From assembly GCA_963827135.1 (NCBI GenBank), contig CAWGZX010000006.1, positions 248,001-312,000 of the forward strand: a stretch of DNA of 64,000 bases, read 5' to 3'. Under the pieces are notes generated by a model. It saw nothing but the letters and a program-made list of their open reading frames with translations, did no database searches and was not told where the DNA came from. Each line of letters begins with the position of its first letter. The stretch's first letter is position 1. The translations under genes and the position numbers were made by a program. The stretch comes from JAJRAN01 sp963827135. GTDB lineage: Archaea; Thermoplasmatota; Thermoplasmata; Methanomassiliicoccales; UBA472. This document shows, piece by piece, positions 9,541-18,841 of the stretch.

Positions 9541-10586
9541 GGCAGATCGAAAGGAGGAAGGCGGACCACATCGAGGTCGCGCTCAAGGAGGACATCTCCA
9601 CCGGTTACAATTACTGGGACGACGTCAAGCTCGTCCATTGCTCCCTTCCAGAGGTGGACCTGGAGGAGGTCGACACCTCGGTAAGGATTTTCGGCAGGAA
9701 GCTCTCATTCCCGCTCATAGTAACTGCCATCACCGGCGGATATCCCAAGGCCAAGAGGATCAACGAGAACCTGGCCGCGGCCTGCGCCGAGCTGCAGATA
9801 GGGATGGGGGTGGGGAGCCAAAGAGCGGGCCTGGAGCACGGGGACGACGGCAGCTACAGGGTGCTCAAGGAGCACGACGTGCCTTTGAGGATCGGGAACG
9901 TGGGCGCGCCCCAGCTCATCGCCCAGAAGGGCAAGGAGCCTTTCAGCAAGGACTCCCTCCGCACGGCGATGGACATGACCGGAGCTCATCTTCTGGCCGT
10001 GCACCTGAACTTCCTCCAGGAGGTGGTACAGCCCGAGGGCGACACCCGGGCCAAGGGGTGCGTGGACGCCGTGCGAGCCGCGTGCAAGGAGTTCCCCCTT
10101 ATCGCCAAGGAGACCGGCGCCGGTCTGTCCCAGGAGGTTGCGAGGAGGCTCATGGGCATCGGAGTGCGAGGCCTGGACGTCGCTGGAACCGGGGGAACAT
10201 CGTTCTCCGCGGTGGAGAAGCACCGCGCCCTGAAGGCGGAGGACATGCGCTCCGCCATGCTAGGGGACACGTTCCATGAGTGGGGCATACCTGCCCCGGT
10301 ATCCGTCGTATGGGCCAAGGTGGGCATACCAGTGATCGCCTCGGGAGGGGTGATGGACGGGCTGCAGGTGGCCAAGGGCATCGCCCTGGGGGCGAGCTGC
10401 GCGGGCATGGCGCGAGCGGTTCTCTCCGAAGCGTTGGAGTCCAAGCAGAAGGTCGTGGAGAGGCTCAGCCTGGTTCAGGCGGAGCTCAAGGCGGCCATGT
10501 TCCTCACCGGCAGCAAGGACGTGGCGGCGCTTGGCAAGCAAAGGGCGATCCTGACCGGAGAGACCAGGGAATGGCTTAACCAGTAG
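9537..10586 (+). CDS. fni: Type II isopentenyl-diphosphate delta-isomerase (FMN-dependent)
   Basis: Interconverts IPP and DMAPP using reduced FMN. The 349-residue TIM barrel has the expected features: N-terminal RKADHIEVAL, the FMN-binding ITGGYPKAKRIN region, the glycine-rich IGMGVGSQRAGLE, VAGTGGTSFSAVE near 216-228, and a late phosphate-binding IASGGVMDG. Length is normal for the family. It sits between the kinase that makes IPP and the synthase that condenses the two isomers, with a 4-base overlap upstream and a 9-base gap downstream. Confidence 0.95.
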   Translation: MRQIERRKADHIEVALKEDISTGYNYWDDVKLVHCSLPEVDLEEVDTSVRIFGRKLSFPLIVTAITGGYPKAKRINENLAAACAELQIGMGVGSQRAGLEHGDDGSYRVLKEHDVPLRIGNVGAPQLIAQKGKEPFSKDSLRTAMDMTGAHLLAVHLNFLQEVVQPEGDTRAKGCVDAVRAACKEFPLIAKETGAGLSQEVARRLMGIGVRGLDVAGTGGTSFSAVEKHRALKAEDMRSAMLGDTFHEWGIPAPVSVVWAKVGIPVIASGGVMDGLQVAKGIALGASCAGMARAVLSEALESKQKVVERLSLVQAELKAAMFLTGSKDVAALGKQRAILTGETREWLNQ

Positions 10587-10595
10587 GTGACGAGG

Positions 10596-11588
10596 ATGGA
10601 CGTTGCGAAGGAGATGGCGCTGAGGGCGAGGAAGATCGACGGCCCCCTGCTCAAGTATCTGGAGGTCGGGAAGTACGAGAAGCTGCGCAAGGCCATGCGC
10701 CATTATCCCGAGGCGGGGGGCAAGAGGCTCAGGCCGCTCATGGCCATGACCGTGGCCGAGGCGGTGGGCAAGAAAGGCGCTGACGCGCTCCCGTTCGGGT
10801 GTTGCCTGGAGATCATCCACAATTTCACTTTGGTCCACGATGACGTGATGGACGACGACCCGGTCCGACGAGGGAGGCCGAGCGTCCACGTCCTCTACGA
10901 CATGCCGACGGCCATAATCGCCGGGGACGCCTTGTTCGCGATAGGTTACAAGGTGCTCGCCACCACCCCGGTGGACGGGGAGCGCCTGCGCCGCCTCTTC
11001 GAATCCGTGTCCGAGGCGATCTTCCTCGTGGCCGAGGGCCAGCAGATGGACATCGACTTCGAGAGCAGGACGGACGTGACCGTCGACGAGTACATGGAGA
11101 TGGTGGAGAAGAAGACCGCCGTCCTGTTCGCCTGCGCTGCCGAGGGCGGTGCCATCATCGGAGGCGGCAACGAGGACCAGATCCAGGACATGTACGAGTA
11201 CGCTCGGCTATCGGGCATCGGATTCCAGATCTGGGACGACGTACTTGGCCTCATCGCCAGCGAGAAGGCGCTCGGCAAACCGGTCGGGAGCGATATCCGC
11301 AACGGCAAGCGCACCCTCATCGCCGTCCATGCGCTCGAGTCGCTCGGCGCAAGTGGCAGGAGGAAGAACGCCAAGGCCCTGAAGGCCTTCGGCAATGCCA
11401 AGGCGACGGACGCCGAGGTCAAGAAGGCCATCGAGCTCTTCGAGAGCACCGGCTCCATCAAGCATGCAAAGGACATCGCCCTGGACTACGCGGCCAAGGC
11501 CAAGGAGAAGCTGGATTGCCTGCAGGAGAGCAAGGACAAGCAATTCCTCGCCGCCTTGGTCGACTTCTCCGTGGGAAGGGAGCATTGA
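10596..11588 (+). CDS. idsA: Geranylgeranyl diphosphate synthase (trans-prenyltransferase)
   Basis: Condenses DMAPP with IPP units to make the C20 chain of archaeal ether lipids. 330 residues. The first Asp-rich motif (HDDVMDDDPVRRGRP, near 82-96) has the DDxxD Mg-binding pattern. The second is QIWDDVLG (about 211-218), with DDxxG in place of the usual DDxxD, as in some archaeal short-chain synthases. The GGKRLRP substrate motif is present near residue 43. ATG 10596 is preferred over GTG 10587 because aggtga (10585-10590) is well placed as a ribosome binding site. Third gene of the ipk-fni-idsA operon. Confidence 0.93.
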   Translation: MDVAKEMALRARKIDGPLLKYLEVGKYEKLRKAMRHYPEAGGKRLRPLMAMTVAEAVGKKGADALPFGCCLEIIHNFTLVHDDVMDDDPVRRGRPSVHVLYDMPTAIIAGDALFAIGYKVLATTPVDGERLRRLFESVSEAIFLVAEGQQMDIDFESRTDVTVDEYMEMVEKKTAVLFACAAEGGAIIGGGNEDQIQDMYEYARLSGIGFQIWDDVLGLIASEKALGKPVGSDIRNGKRTLIAVHALESLGASGRRKNAKALKAFGNAKATDAEVKKAIELFESTGSIKHAKDIALDYAAKAKEKLDCLQESKDKQFLAALVDFSVGREH

Positions 11589-11637
11589 GGGGCCTCGAAG
11601 AACGCTCGGACAAGTCCAAGCTCCCATGATCGGCTGG

Positions 11638-12303
11638 TCAGCACTCGATCCCGTTTCGGACCAGCCGGAACTCCACGCTCCGGCCTTCCTCGATATGGCG
11701 GTGCTTCATCAGCACCGCCCTTCTCCTCCCAATCGACACCTTCTCCAATTTGAGAAGGGCCTTGGCGTTATGCATGAGCGAGTGCCCGCCCAGAGGTTCG
11801 AACGTGCCCGTCTCCACGTCCGTGTATACCTGGGAGGTTATCAGCACCGGAATATCCTTGCCCCTCGCCACCCCTAGGAGCTTGAGGCTCTGGGAGGTCA
11901 ATGACTTGCGCTCCCCCTTGTCCTCCCTGCTTGTCAGCCGATAGTACATGGAAATGGAATCGACCACGATCATGCCCACGTCCACGTTCCCCTCGGCTAG
12001 CTTAATGGCGCGGTCCACCATCCTCTCCTGGTCATCGAAGGAATGCGCCTCGAACACCAGCGTGGACTTGAGGACCGACTCGTAGTCGTCCCCGCATATC
12101 TGGCGATACCGCTCCAGGCTCAGACCTTCGGTGTCCAGGTAGACCACCTTCTTACCGCTCCGGCAAATGTTCCTGGCTAGGACTAGACATAGGTTGGTCT
12201 TGCCCGTTCCAGCCTCGCCATAGATGAGGGTGACGCTACCCGATTCCGCCCCACCTTCCATTAGCTCATCCAAGGAACCGCAGCCGAATGGGACCTTATC
12301 CAC
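11638..12303 (-). CDS. radB: DNA repair and recombination protein RadB
   Basis: A RecA-fold ATPase paralogue of RadA that assists homologous recombination in Euryarchaeota. At 221 residues it has only the core and lacks the N-terminal helix-hairpin-helix domain of RadA, as is usual for RadB. It shows Walker A GEAGTGKT (about 29-36), Walker B MIVVDSISMYYR, and a recombinase-like ITSQVY segment. The start is GTG (12301-12303). It converges with the GGPP synthase gene and lies about 110 bases upstream of the photolyase stop region; the full-length RadA is at 62.9 kb. Confidence 0.93.
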   Translation of the reverse strand: MDKVPFGCGSLDELMEGGAESGSVTLIYGEAGTGKTNLCLVLARNICRSGKKVVYLDTEGLSLERYRQICGDDYESVLKSTLVFEAHSFDDQERMVDRAIKLAEGNVDVGMIVVDSISMYYRLTSREDKGERKSLTSQSLKLLGVARGKDIPVLITSQVYTDVETGTFEPLGGHSLMHNAKALLKLEKVSIGRRRAVLMKHRHIEEGRSVEFRLVRNGIEC

Positions 12304-12416
12304 GATAACAGGGAACCTCCTAAGGAATGATAATCATTGCTAAGACTAGCAACCCTTGCCTCGCAGCGCCAGATTCACAAGCCCTCGCCGAACGACTTCT
12401 TGCCGGAAAACACCGG

Positions 12417-13814
12417 TCACAGCCTCTTCACGTATTCCATATAGGCATGGACATCGTACCTCAGCCTCTCCCCAGTATACGTCATTCGCTTGATCCTCCC
12501 GACGACGTCCTTCGATCCCCAGGGCTTGCCGTACAAACCGCCGATCACCATGGCGATGCCAGTGTAACCACTCGGGTCCCTGGCATCCATCCCGTACCGG
12601 TCGTTAAGGTAGATCGCGACCTCGAAGGCTTCCTCCGGGCTCGGGCTCCACTCAAGGATCTTTATTGCCCAATATTCTCGCAAGGAGCCCCTTATCTTCC
12701 CGATCTTTTCCAGCTCCGTCTGCGTGGCGTTCCATAGAGGGTCGTGCGTCCGCGCTCCCTCCAGGTCCGCCAAGCTATAGAGGTGCTCGCGCTCGTCATC
12801 CCTGTGCTCGTCTATGCTCCTCCTCGCCCAGGTGGGAAACGCCCCCACACTGTCATACCAAGGAGTATGCAGGCAGAAATTCTCGGCCAGCTCCCTCAGC
12901 ACCACCAATCTGTCGGTGTACCCCTCCTTCGAGGCCTCAGGCGCATCCGACCCGAGGACCGCGAGCGCCACTCTTTGTGGGGAGATCTGACCGAAATGAA
13001 GGTATGGGGACAGGTCCGATTGGCCGCGCGCGGTCGGGTCCAGCGCTTTTTTCGGGTATGATGCTAGGCGTTCATCCACGAATGCTTCCAAGCGCTGGTG
13101 CGCCGCCTTCTCCCCGGGACTTATCCATTGAACTGGCCCCACTGATTTGTCGGCCCCCACCCTCTCCAAGGCCTCATCCCATTCGATCAAGGGGCCGGTT
13201 TGAGTCCATTGACTATCGATCCTCGGCAATGGGGGGAATTCGATCAGCCATTCGGCCAGCATGGGGGTTATCCGTTCCTTGAAGGTGGCGAAGGACATGA
13301 TCCTTCGGCCCGCTGCCCTCCAACAGGGAACGATATTGTGCGCATCGACCTCATAGGCCGGGATGTCGAGCCCAGCCAGCACCCTGCCCTTCCACTCCCT
13401 CTTGATCCGGAGCGGGTCGAAGTCCATCACCAGCATCCCGGCTTTGATGTTGTGGAGGAATTGGGGCATCTTCATCTCTGGCGCCCCCTCCAATAGGATG
13501 AACCGTGCCCCGAGGGAGCGCATGCGGGGCTCCATCTCCTCTAGTCCTTTGATCATGAAGTGATACTGCCTGAAGGCCGCTCTCAGGTACCCTGGGACAA
13601 GGCAGAACGCCACCCAAAGCGAGGTCTGGTGAAGGTTGGCCATCTCGGCGGCGAAAAGTAACGCCCAGTTATCCTCCACCCTCTGGTCCCGGCTCATCCA
13701 GAGCACAATAGGCCCGCCATGGTACCGCCTCTTCCGGACATACCTGGCCCTGGGGCTTACGAGTGATTGGGCGCCTTCCAAACCGTTCAAACGAGCACCA
13801 CCGATGGCGGCCAT
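12417..13814 (-). CDS. phr: Deoxyribodipyrimidine photolyase, class II
   Basis: Uses blue light and FADH- to split cyclobutane pyrimidine dimers. 465 residues. WMSRDQRVEDNWALLFA near the N-terminus is characteristic of class II enzymes, as are RQYHFMIKGL and the C-terminal FAD-domain features DPTARGQSDLSPYLHFGQIS and WARRSIDEHRDDERE...YSLADLE. ATG 13814 is chosen because an upstream in-frame start (13874) would overlap the DoxX gene by 29 bases and add a non-homologous leader. DoxX-like and photolyase genes are co-directional with a 31-base gap. Confidence 0.93.
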   Translation of the reverse strand: MAAIGGARLNGLEGAQSLVSPRARYVRKRRYHGGPIVLWMSRDQRVEDNWALLFAAEMANLHQTSLWVAFCLVPGYLRAAFRQYHFMIKGLEEMEPRMRSLGARFILLEGAPEMKMPQFLHNIKAGMLVMDFDPLRIKREWKGRVLAGLDIPAYEVDAHNIVPCWRAAGRRIMSFATFKERITPMLAEWLIEFPPLPRIDSQWTQTGPLIEWDEALERVGADKSVGPVQWISPGEKAAHQRLEAFVDERLASYPKKALDPTARGQSDLSPYLHFGQISPQRVALAVLGSDAPEASKEGYTDRLVVLRELAENFCLHTPWYDSVGAFPTWARRSIDEHRDDEREHLYSLADLEGARTHDPLWNATQTELEKIGKIRGSLREYWAIKILEWSPSPEEAFEVAIYLNDRYGMDARDPSGYTGIAMVIGGLYGKPWGSKDVVGRIKRMTYTGERLRYDVHAYMEYVKRL

Positions 13815-13845
13815 GGAAATCCCATGTAGGATTAGCCTGTGGCCC

Positions 13846-14361
13846 TCATTCCAGCCAAGGAAGCCTCCGCACAAGACCGGTCCTTGACCACCAGGTCCCT
13901 AAACCGAGGTATCTGCCTGCCTTCATCTTATAGAGTATCCATAGCAGGGCGATGAAGATTATGTGCTCATCGATGATCGGATTGTACACCGGAGGCACGT
14001 TGGCTCCCCAGAGAAGCAACAGGAATATCGTCCCACCGTATGTAGCAACTCTCATGCCGATACCTAAAATAAGTGAGATCCCCAGCGCCAGCAGCGCCAA
14101 CATGAACATCCAATCCACAACCGCGTTCCCGGCCATGCTGTTATAGAGGTCCTGGAAAATGCCGCTGGTCGCAAACTGAAGGAATCCTTCGGTCGGAGAG
14201 CCCCCATTGATCCAGGCATCCGATGGTGAGGTCGCATATCCCAGTCCGAATGTCTTATCAAGAAAGCCCCAAAGAAACAGCCAACCGAGAAGGATGCGGC
14301 CTAGTGCCAGGACATATTCGATTCTTACGGAATACTTCGTCCTAGGCTCCGACTCGATCAT
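13846..14361 (-). CDS. DoxX/DoxD-like membrane protein
   Basis: 171 residues with four predicted membrane helices. The N-terminal helix carries LGRILLGWLFLWGFLDKTFGLG, resembling the DoxX/DoxD family, to which the thiosulfate:quinone oxidoreductase subunit of Acidianus belongs. In many archaea such proteins are small uncharacterised redox-associated membrane proteins, so thiosulfate oxidation is not implied here. The start ATG at 14361 follows an AT-rich region (14362-14400). It reads toward the photolyase gene and may be cotranscribed with it. Confidence 0.7.
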   Translation of the reverse strand: MIESEPRTKYSVRIEYVLALGRILLGWLFLWGFLDKTFGLGYATSPSDAWINGGSPTEGFLQFATSGIFQDLYNSMAGNAVVDWMFMLALLALGISLILGIGMRVATYGGTIFLLLLWGANVPPVYNPIIDEHIIFIALLWILYKMKAGRYLGLGTWWSRTGLVRRLPWLE

Positions 14362-14455
14362 AGGTGGAGCTTTGCACTTCGTAGTATTAATTCATTATTA
14401 ACTATGGTTTATTCTTCCACGTATCACCCAAGATCTCATGTCAGAGGTGCTCGAT

Positions 14456-15718
14456 CTAAACGGCCTTGGTCTCGGTCCTCCGCTGATTGCCGTAGAACCA
14501 AAGCAAGAGCATGGCGGACAGGAACTGCATGAGCGCCATTACGATGAAGCCCGCACTGTAGCTGCCAGTCGCGGCCACGGCCATCCCCAGCACGATCGGC
14601 CCGAAGACGCCCATGCCCACCGCGATGCCGTTCATCAGGCCGGTGGCGCTGCTCATCAGCTCTGGCGGGGTTATGCCCTGCAAGAGGGTGAAGGCATTGG
14701 GCGGCAGGAGCGCGTTGAAGAAGAACAGTAGGGCGAGCACCATCATGATCGCCGCCGCCGTGGTCGTCCCTATCAGCAGCAGGACGGCCAGGCCGCCGAA
14801 CAGCTGGAAGATGAATGAGATCATGATCACCTTTCCGGTTTTATCGCTCAGGTAAGAGCCGATCAACAGCCCGGCGACCCCGCCCAGGTAGGGCAGGGAG
14901 GCGACCCATATGACCTCGGTCTGGCTCAGCCCGATGGCCAGGAGATAGCTCGGCAACCAGAGGGAGATTCCCCACCACACCAGGTTACCGGCGGCGTCCG
15001 CCGCGGCCAGGATGAAGATGCCCTTGATCTTCGACGCTTCCCTCAGGTCCCCCATGGCCTTTCGCATCAGTTGCCCCAAGGGCTGCTCGTGCTCGTGCTT
15101 TCGGACGCGCTCGCAATCAGGGCAGTCCCGAAGCCGGAAGAACAATGGCACCAGCACCAAGGCGCAGAGGATGCCGACGGCGAAGAACGCGTACCTCCAG
15201 TCGGTGAGGATGATGATCGGTATCAGGAATATCGGCACCAGGAGGTTGGACCACTCCATCGCGCTCAGGTGCAATGCATTGACCTTGGCCCGCCTGCCTG
15301 AGGGGAACCAGGCCTGGGTGACCTTGCTGGCGCTCGGATAGACTATGCCCTGGGAGACGCCAAGGAGGATGCGGGCGATGATGAGGAAGGCGAAGATCAG
15401 CCCTACCAGGCCGGTCAGGAAGGTCAGGATGGTGAAGCAGGCCACCGCGACCAAGAGGCTCTTCCTCGGACCGAAATGGTCCACCAGCGGGCTGAGGAAG
15501 ATGTTCGATAGCCCGTAGCCAGCCAGGAATATCCCCAGCAGGAGGCCGCCGTAGAGGGCGGCCTCGACGCTGTCCCAGCCGAAGTCTTCGCTGATGTAGG
15601 GAAGGGCGACGCTGACGTTGACGCGGGCGATGTAGGCGGCCAGGGTCACGGTGAAGACGATGAGCGCCATGCTCCAGGCGGTGCGGTTCCCGTTCGGGGG
15701 CCCTTGGACTTCGGCCAT
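14456..15718 (-). CDS. Major facilitator superfamily transporter
   Basis: 420 residues with twelve predicted membrane helices and a charged central loop (RDCPDCERVRKHEHEQP). The MFS A-motif appears after helix 2 as SPLVDHFGPRKSLL and again in the second half as SYLSDKTGKV. Overall similarity is closest to the anion:cation symporter (hexuronate/glucarate-type) branch, so an organic anion is a plausible substrate, but specificity cannot be read from sequence. The divergent XPD-like helicase gene shares the 98-base intergenic region. Confidence 0.85.
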   Translation of the reverse strand: MAEVQGPPNGNRTAWSMALIVFTVTLAAYIARVNVSVALPYISEDFGWDSVEAALYGGLLLGIFLAGYGLSNIFLSPLVDHFGPRKSLLVAVACFTILTFLTGLVGLIFAFLIIARILLGVSQGIVYPSASKVTQAWFPSGRRAKVNALHLSAMEWSNLLVPIFLIPIIILTDWRYAFFAVGILCALVLVPLFFRLRDCPDCERVRKHEHEQPLGQLMRKAMGDLREASKIKGIFILAAADAAGNLVWWGISLWLPSYLLAIGLSQTEVIWVASLPYLGGVAGLLIGSYLSDKTGKVIMISFIFQLFGGLAVLLLIGTTTAAAIMMVLALLFFFNALLPPNAFTLLQGITPPELMSSATGLMNGIAVGMGVFGPIVLGMAVAATGSYSAGFIVMALMQFLSAMLLLWFYGNQRRTETKAV

Positions 15719-15816
15719 GATGGTTCAGCGGATTAGGCTGGAGCAATATGTTATTTTGCAGGAAGCCTACGCTTAGCGCCAATCTATGACTCGGGCTAGC
15801 TAGCTCCTCGAAGCGC

Positions 15817-17625
15817 ATGGAAGCCACCGAGCCCGTCCGCCAGGACAAGGAGGCGCTGGACCTTTTCCCGTTCGCGGCCGCGCGCAAGGGCCAGGACCAG
15901 TTCCTGGAGGAGGCGCGCAACTGCTTCGCCAGCCGCACGCACCTCCTGGCACACGCTCCCACGGGCATGGGCAAGACCGCCGTCTCGTTGGCGGCCGGGC
16001 TGGAGTGCTCGATTCCCCGCGGAGGCTTCCTCTTCTTCCTCACCTCCAAGCAGTCGCAGCATGCTGCGGCCATCGAGTGCCTTCGCCAGATATGGAGGAG
16101 GCGAAAGATGAGGGCCGTCGATATCGTCGCGCGGGAGAGCATGTGCCTGGCGCAGAGGAAGGGCGGAAGGTCGCCATGCATGGATGGCGCCAGCTGCTAC
16201 TTCCGCAACTCAAAGGTGGAGGAGGCGGTGGAGCGCCTCCTGGACTATCCCTTGCATGTGCAAGAGGCGGTGAGCATGTGCCTGAGGCTCGGCGCCTGCC
16301 CCTATCTCGCAGCCTTGAAGGCGCTGAGGCTTGCGGACGTGGCGGTATGCGATTTCAATCAGGTCTTCACCATGGGCGATGGACTGCTCCAAAGGACCAC
16401 GCGCGAGGCCGCCTCGACATTGCTCGTGGTGGACGAAGCGCACAACCTCGCCACCAGGATCATGGACAATCACAGCGCTGCTCTGGACGAGCGTGCCGTC
16501 TCCATGGCGTTGGCGGACCCCCACTTGAGGCGGCTCCGCTACGACCTTGAGGCGGTGCGCGACGCCTTCCGCGAGATCTGCAGGCAAGGGGAGAGGAGGA
16601 GCGTCGACCCTTGGGAGCTGGAGGACATCCTGGAAGGCAGATGCGGGACCGGGTCCTCGGGCCTGGCGCAGGAGCTCGCCGAGGAGCTGGGGGAGGATGC
16701 CCGGACCAAGCCGCAGGAGCTCGTCAGGTTCCTATCCCTATGGTCCGCCTTCGGCAAGGGCAGCGCGCGCTTCGTCCGTGGAAAGACTCCCTACATCCAC
16801 TGCCGCCTGCTCGAGCCCTCGCTAGTTTCCGCTATGGTGCTGGACAGGGTCCGCTGCGCCCTGCTCATGAGCGGCACCTTGCATCCTCCAGAGATGTTCG
16901 CCGAGCTGCTTGGCATCGCCGACCGTTCGGCCTGCAGGAGGTATCCTTCCCCCTTCCCCAGCGAGAACCGCTTGGTCCTGGCCGTGCCTGGCATCAGCTC
17001 GCGCTTCCAGCAGAGGTCCGAGGGCATGTACCAGAGCATCTCTCGCCGGCTGAGGGAGGCGTGCGATCACGTCCCAGGGAACCTGGCCGCCTTCTTCCCC
17101 TCCTACGAGTTCATGTCGTCGGTGATGTTCCAGCTTCGCGGCTCCACCTTCAGCAAGGAGATCCTGGCCGATTCCAAGGACCTGAGCAAGAACGAGCGAG
17201 AGGCCATGATCCTGGAGATGAGGAGGGAGGGGGATAGGGCGCTCTTCGCGTCCATAGGAGGCAGCTTCACCGAAGGGGTGGACTTCTGCGACAATCTGCT
17301 CTCGGCGGTGCTGGTGGTCGGCTTGCCTCTATCCCCGCCGTCGGAGGAGCAGGACGCGCTGACCTCGCGTCTGGCAGAGAGGTTCGGGAGGTCCAGGGCC
17401 AAGCTGTACGCGCAGACCTATCCCGCCATCGCGAAGGTGCTTCAGGCATCCGGAAGGGCGATTCGTTCGGAGGAGGACAGGGCGGCCATCGTCCTACTGG
17501 ACGAGAGGTACCTCCTCCCTCCCGTCTCGACGGCGCTGCCTGAGGAGCACCGCCCTAGATGCTCTGAGGACCTGGCGCGGGAGCTGGACGAGTTCTTCGG
17601 GAGGGCGAAGAACGCCACCGGCTGA
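15817..17625 (+). CDS. xpd: XPD/Rad3-like Fe-S DNA helicase (superfamily 2)
   Basis: A 5'-3' DNA helicase of the Rad3/XPD/DinG group, acting in repair. 602 residues. Walker A is APTGMGKT (about 47-54). An Fe-S-type cysteine insertion follows, with cysteines in SMCLAQ, SPCMDGASC and LRLGACPY. The DEAH box is VVDEAHN (about 204-210). Helicase domain 2 contains GGSFTEGVDF and the arginine-rich motif VI QASGRAIRSEED (about 543). Length matches archaeal XPD. ATG 15817 lies beyond a short divergent promoter shared with the MFS gene. Alternative name: DinG-like helicase. Confidence 0.88.
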   Translation: MEATEPVRQDKEALDLFPFAAARKGQDQFLEEARNCFASRTHLLAHAPTGMGKTAVSLAAGLECSIPRGGFLFFLTSKQSQHAAAIECLRQIWRRRKMRAVDIVARESMCLAQRKGGRSPCMDGASCYFRNSKVEEAVERLLDYPLHVQEAVSMCLRLGACPYLAALKALRLADVAVCDFNQVFTMGDGLLQRTTREAASTLLVVDEAHNLATRIMDNHSAALDERAVSMALADPHLRRLRYDLEAVRDAFREICRQGERRSVDPWELEDILEGRCGTGSSGLAQELAEELGEDARTKPQELVRFLSLWSAFGKGSARFVRGKTPYIHCRLLEPSLVSAMVLDRVRCALLMSGTLHPPEMFAELLGIADRSACRRYPSPFPSENRLVLAVPGISSRFQQRSEGMYQSISRRLREACDHVPGNLAAFFPSYEFMSSVMFQLRGSTFSKEILADSKDLSKNEREAMILEMRREGDRALFASIGGSFTEGVDFCDNLLSAVLVVGLPLSPPSEEQDALTSRLAERFGRSRAKLYAQTYPAIAKVLQASGRAIRSEEDRAAIVLLDERYLLPPVSTALPEEHRPRCSEDLARELDEFFGRAKNATG

Positions 17626-17659
17626 AAAGATTATTAGCGGCGGAGCGTTTCTTGACCGC

Positions 17660-18274
17660 GTGGAAGTGGTCAGGCGCGGCGCCGAGGCGGAAATTCGTCG
17701 AGGCGTCTGGAAGGGCCGCAAGGTCATGGTCAAGAGCCGGGTGGTGAAGGGCTACCGTCATCCTGAGCTGGACTCGAGCCTGAGGGCGTCGAGGACCAGG
17801 AACGAGGCCCGCCTCATGCAGGAAGCGAGGAGGTGCGGGGTGCCCACCCCCGTCATCTACGACATCGACGTCCAGGAGGCCGAGATGGTCCTGGAGGAGA
17901 TCGACGGCGAGCGGGTCAAGGACGCCCTTCTCAAGGCGGACGATGAGGAGGCCGACCGCATCTGCGAGGAGATCGGCCGGCTGGTGGCGCTCATGCACCG
18001 GTCGGGCATGACCCATGGCGACCTCACCACCTCCAACATGATCCTCCGAGACGGGAAGATATGGTTCATCGACTTCTCGCTGGGAGGCAGGAACGCGGAG
18101 CTCGAGGACATGGGCGTGGACCTCCACTTGCTGAAGGAGGCGTTCCAGTCCGCTCATTCAGAGCGAGCGCACAAGTTCGAAGTCGTCCAGAGATCCTACT
18201 CCGAGCACTATGCTGAGGCGAAGAAGGTCGTAGCCAAGATCAAGGACATCGAGGAACGAGGGCGGTACACATGA
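17660..18274 (+). CDS. bud32: Bud32/PRPK kinase-ATPase subunit of KEOPS
   Basis: KEOPS makes the tRNA modification t6A at position 37; Bud32 is its small kinase-like ATPase that supports Kae1. 204 residues. The kinase core is visible: an N-terminal lysine strand (VMVKSRVVKGYRHPELD), the catalytic loop MTHGDLTTSNMIL, and the metal-binding WFIDFSLGG. The protein lacks the large lobe of typical protein kinases, as expected. It stands alone here and is not fused to Kae1, unlike in several methanogens. The start is GTG 17660, about 25 bases after an AT-rich gattatta. Its stop overlaps the next ATG by 4 bases. Confidence 0.93.
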   Translation: MEVVRRGAEAEIRRGVWKGRKVMVKSRVVKGYRHPELDSSLRASRTRNEARLMQEARRCGVPTPVIYDIDVQEAEMVLEEIDGERVKDALLKADDEEADRICEEIGRLVALMHRSGMTHGDLTTSNMILRDGKIWFIDFSLGGRNAELEDMGVDLHLLKEAFQSAHSERAHKFEVVQRSYSEHYAEAKKVVAKIKDIEERGRYT

Positions 18275-18822
18275 GGAAGGTGCAGCTGATAACCTCCAAC
18301 CCCGGCAAGCTCAAGGAGTTCCGGGTCGCCCTCGAGCCCTTGGGCTACGAGGTCGCTCATCTGCCCTTGGACGTGGAGGAGGTCCAGGCGGACACTCTCG
18401 AGGAGGTCGTCGCAGATTGCATGAGGCAGGTCCGCGAGAGGAGGGTCGAGGACTTCATACTCGACGACTCGGGGCTGTTCGTGGACGCGCTAAAGGGCTT
18501 CCCTGGCGTCTACTCCTCGTACGCGCTCAGGACCCTCGGATGCGAAGGGCTGCTGAAGCTCTTGGAAGGTGTAGAGGACCGGTCCGCCCGCTTCGAATGC
18601 TGCATAGGCTGCAGCCTCGAGGGGCGCGAGGACATCGTCCTTAAGGAGACCTGCGAAGGCCGCATCATAAGCACGATGCGCGGTCGGGGGGGATTCGGCT
18701 TCGACCCGATCTTCGCTGCCGAGAACGAGGAGCGCACCTTCGCCGAAATGCCATTAGCCGAGAAGAACCTCTTATCGCACCGGGGAAAAGCCATTAAGAG
18801 CTTGGCGAGACAATTGGGATGA
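18271..18822 (+). CDS. XTP/dITP diphosphatase (HAM1/RdgB family)
   Basis: Hydrolyses deaminated purine nucleotides (XTP, ITP, dITP) to keep them out of nucleic acids. 183 residues. Family signatures are the N-terminal ITSNPGKLKEF, DDSGLFVDALKGFPGVYSS, and C-terminal GGFGFDPIFAAENEERTFAEM with the terminal SHRGKAIKS. Length is normal. The ATGA overlap with bud32 is a recurrent archaeal arrangement and implies cotranslation. Confidence 0.95.
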   Translation: MRKVQLITSNPGKLKEFRVALEPLGYEVAHLPLDVEEVQADTLEEVVADCMRQVRERRVEDFILDDSGLFVDALKGFPGVYSSYALRTLGCEGLLKLLEGVEDRSARFECCIGCSLEGREDIVLKETCEGRIISTMRGRGGFGFDPIFAAENEERTFAEMPLAEKNLLSHRGKAIKSLARQLG

Positions 18823-18841
18823 GCCTAGGGAGGAATGCCGC

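Noticed and set aside
15117..16181. 354-codon minus-strand frame across the MFS/helicase promoter region
   Set aside because: It overlaps two well-supported genes and is arginine/proline-rich without motifs.
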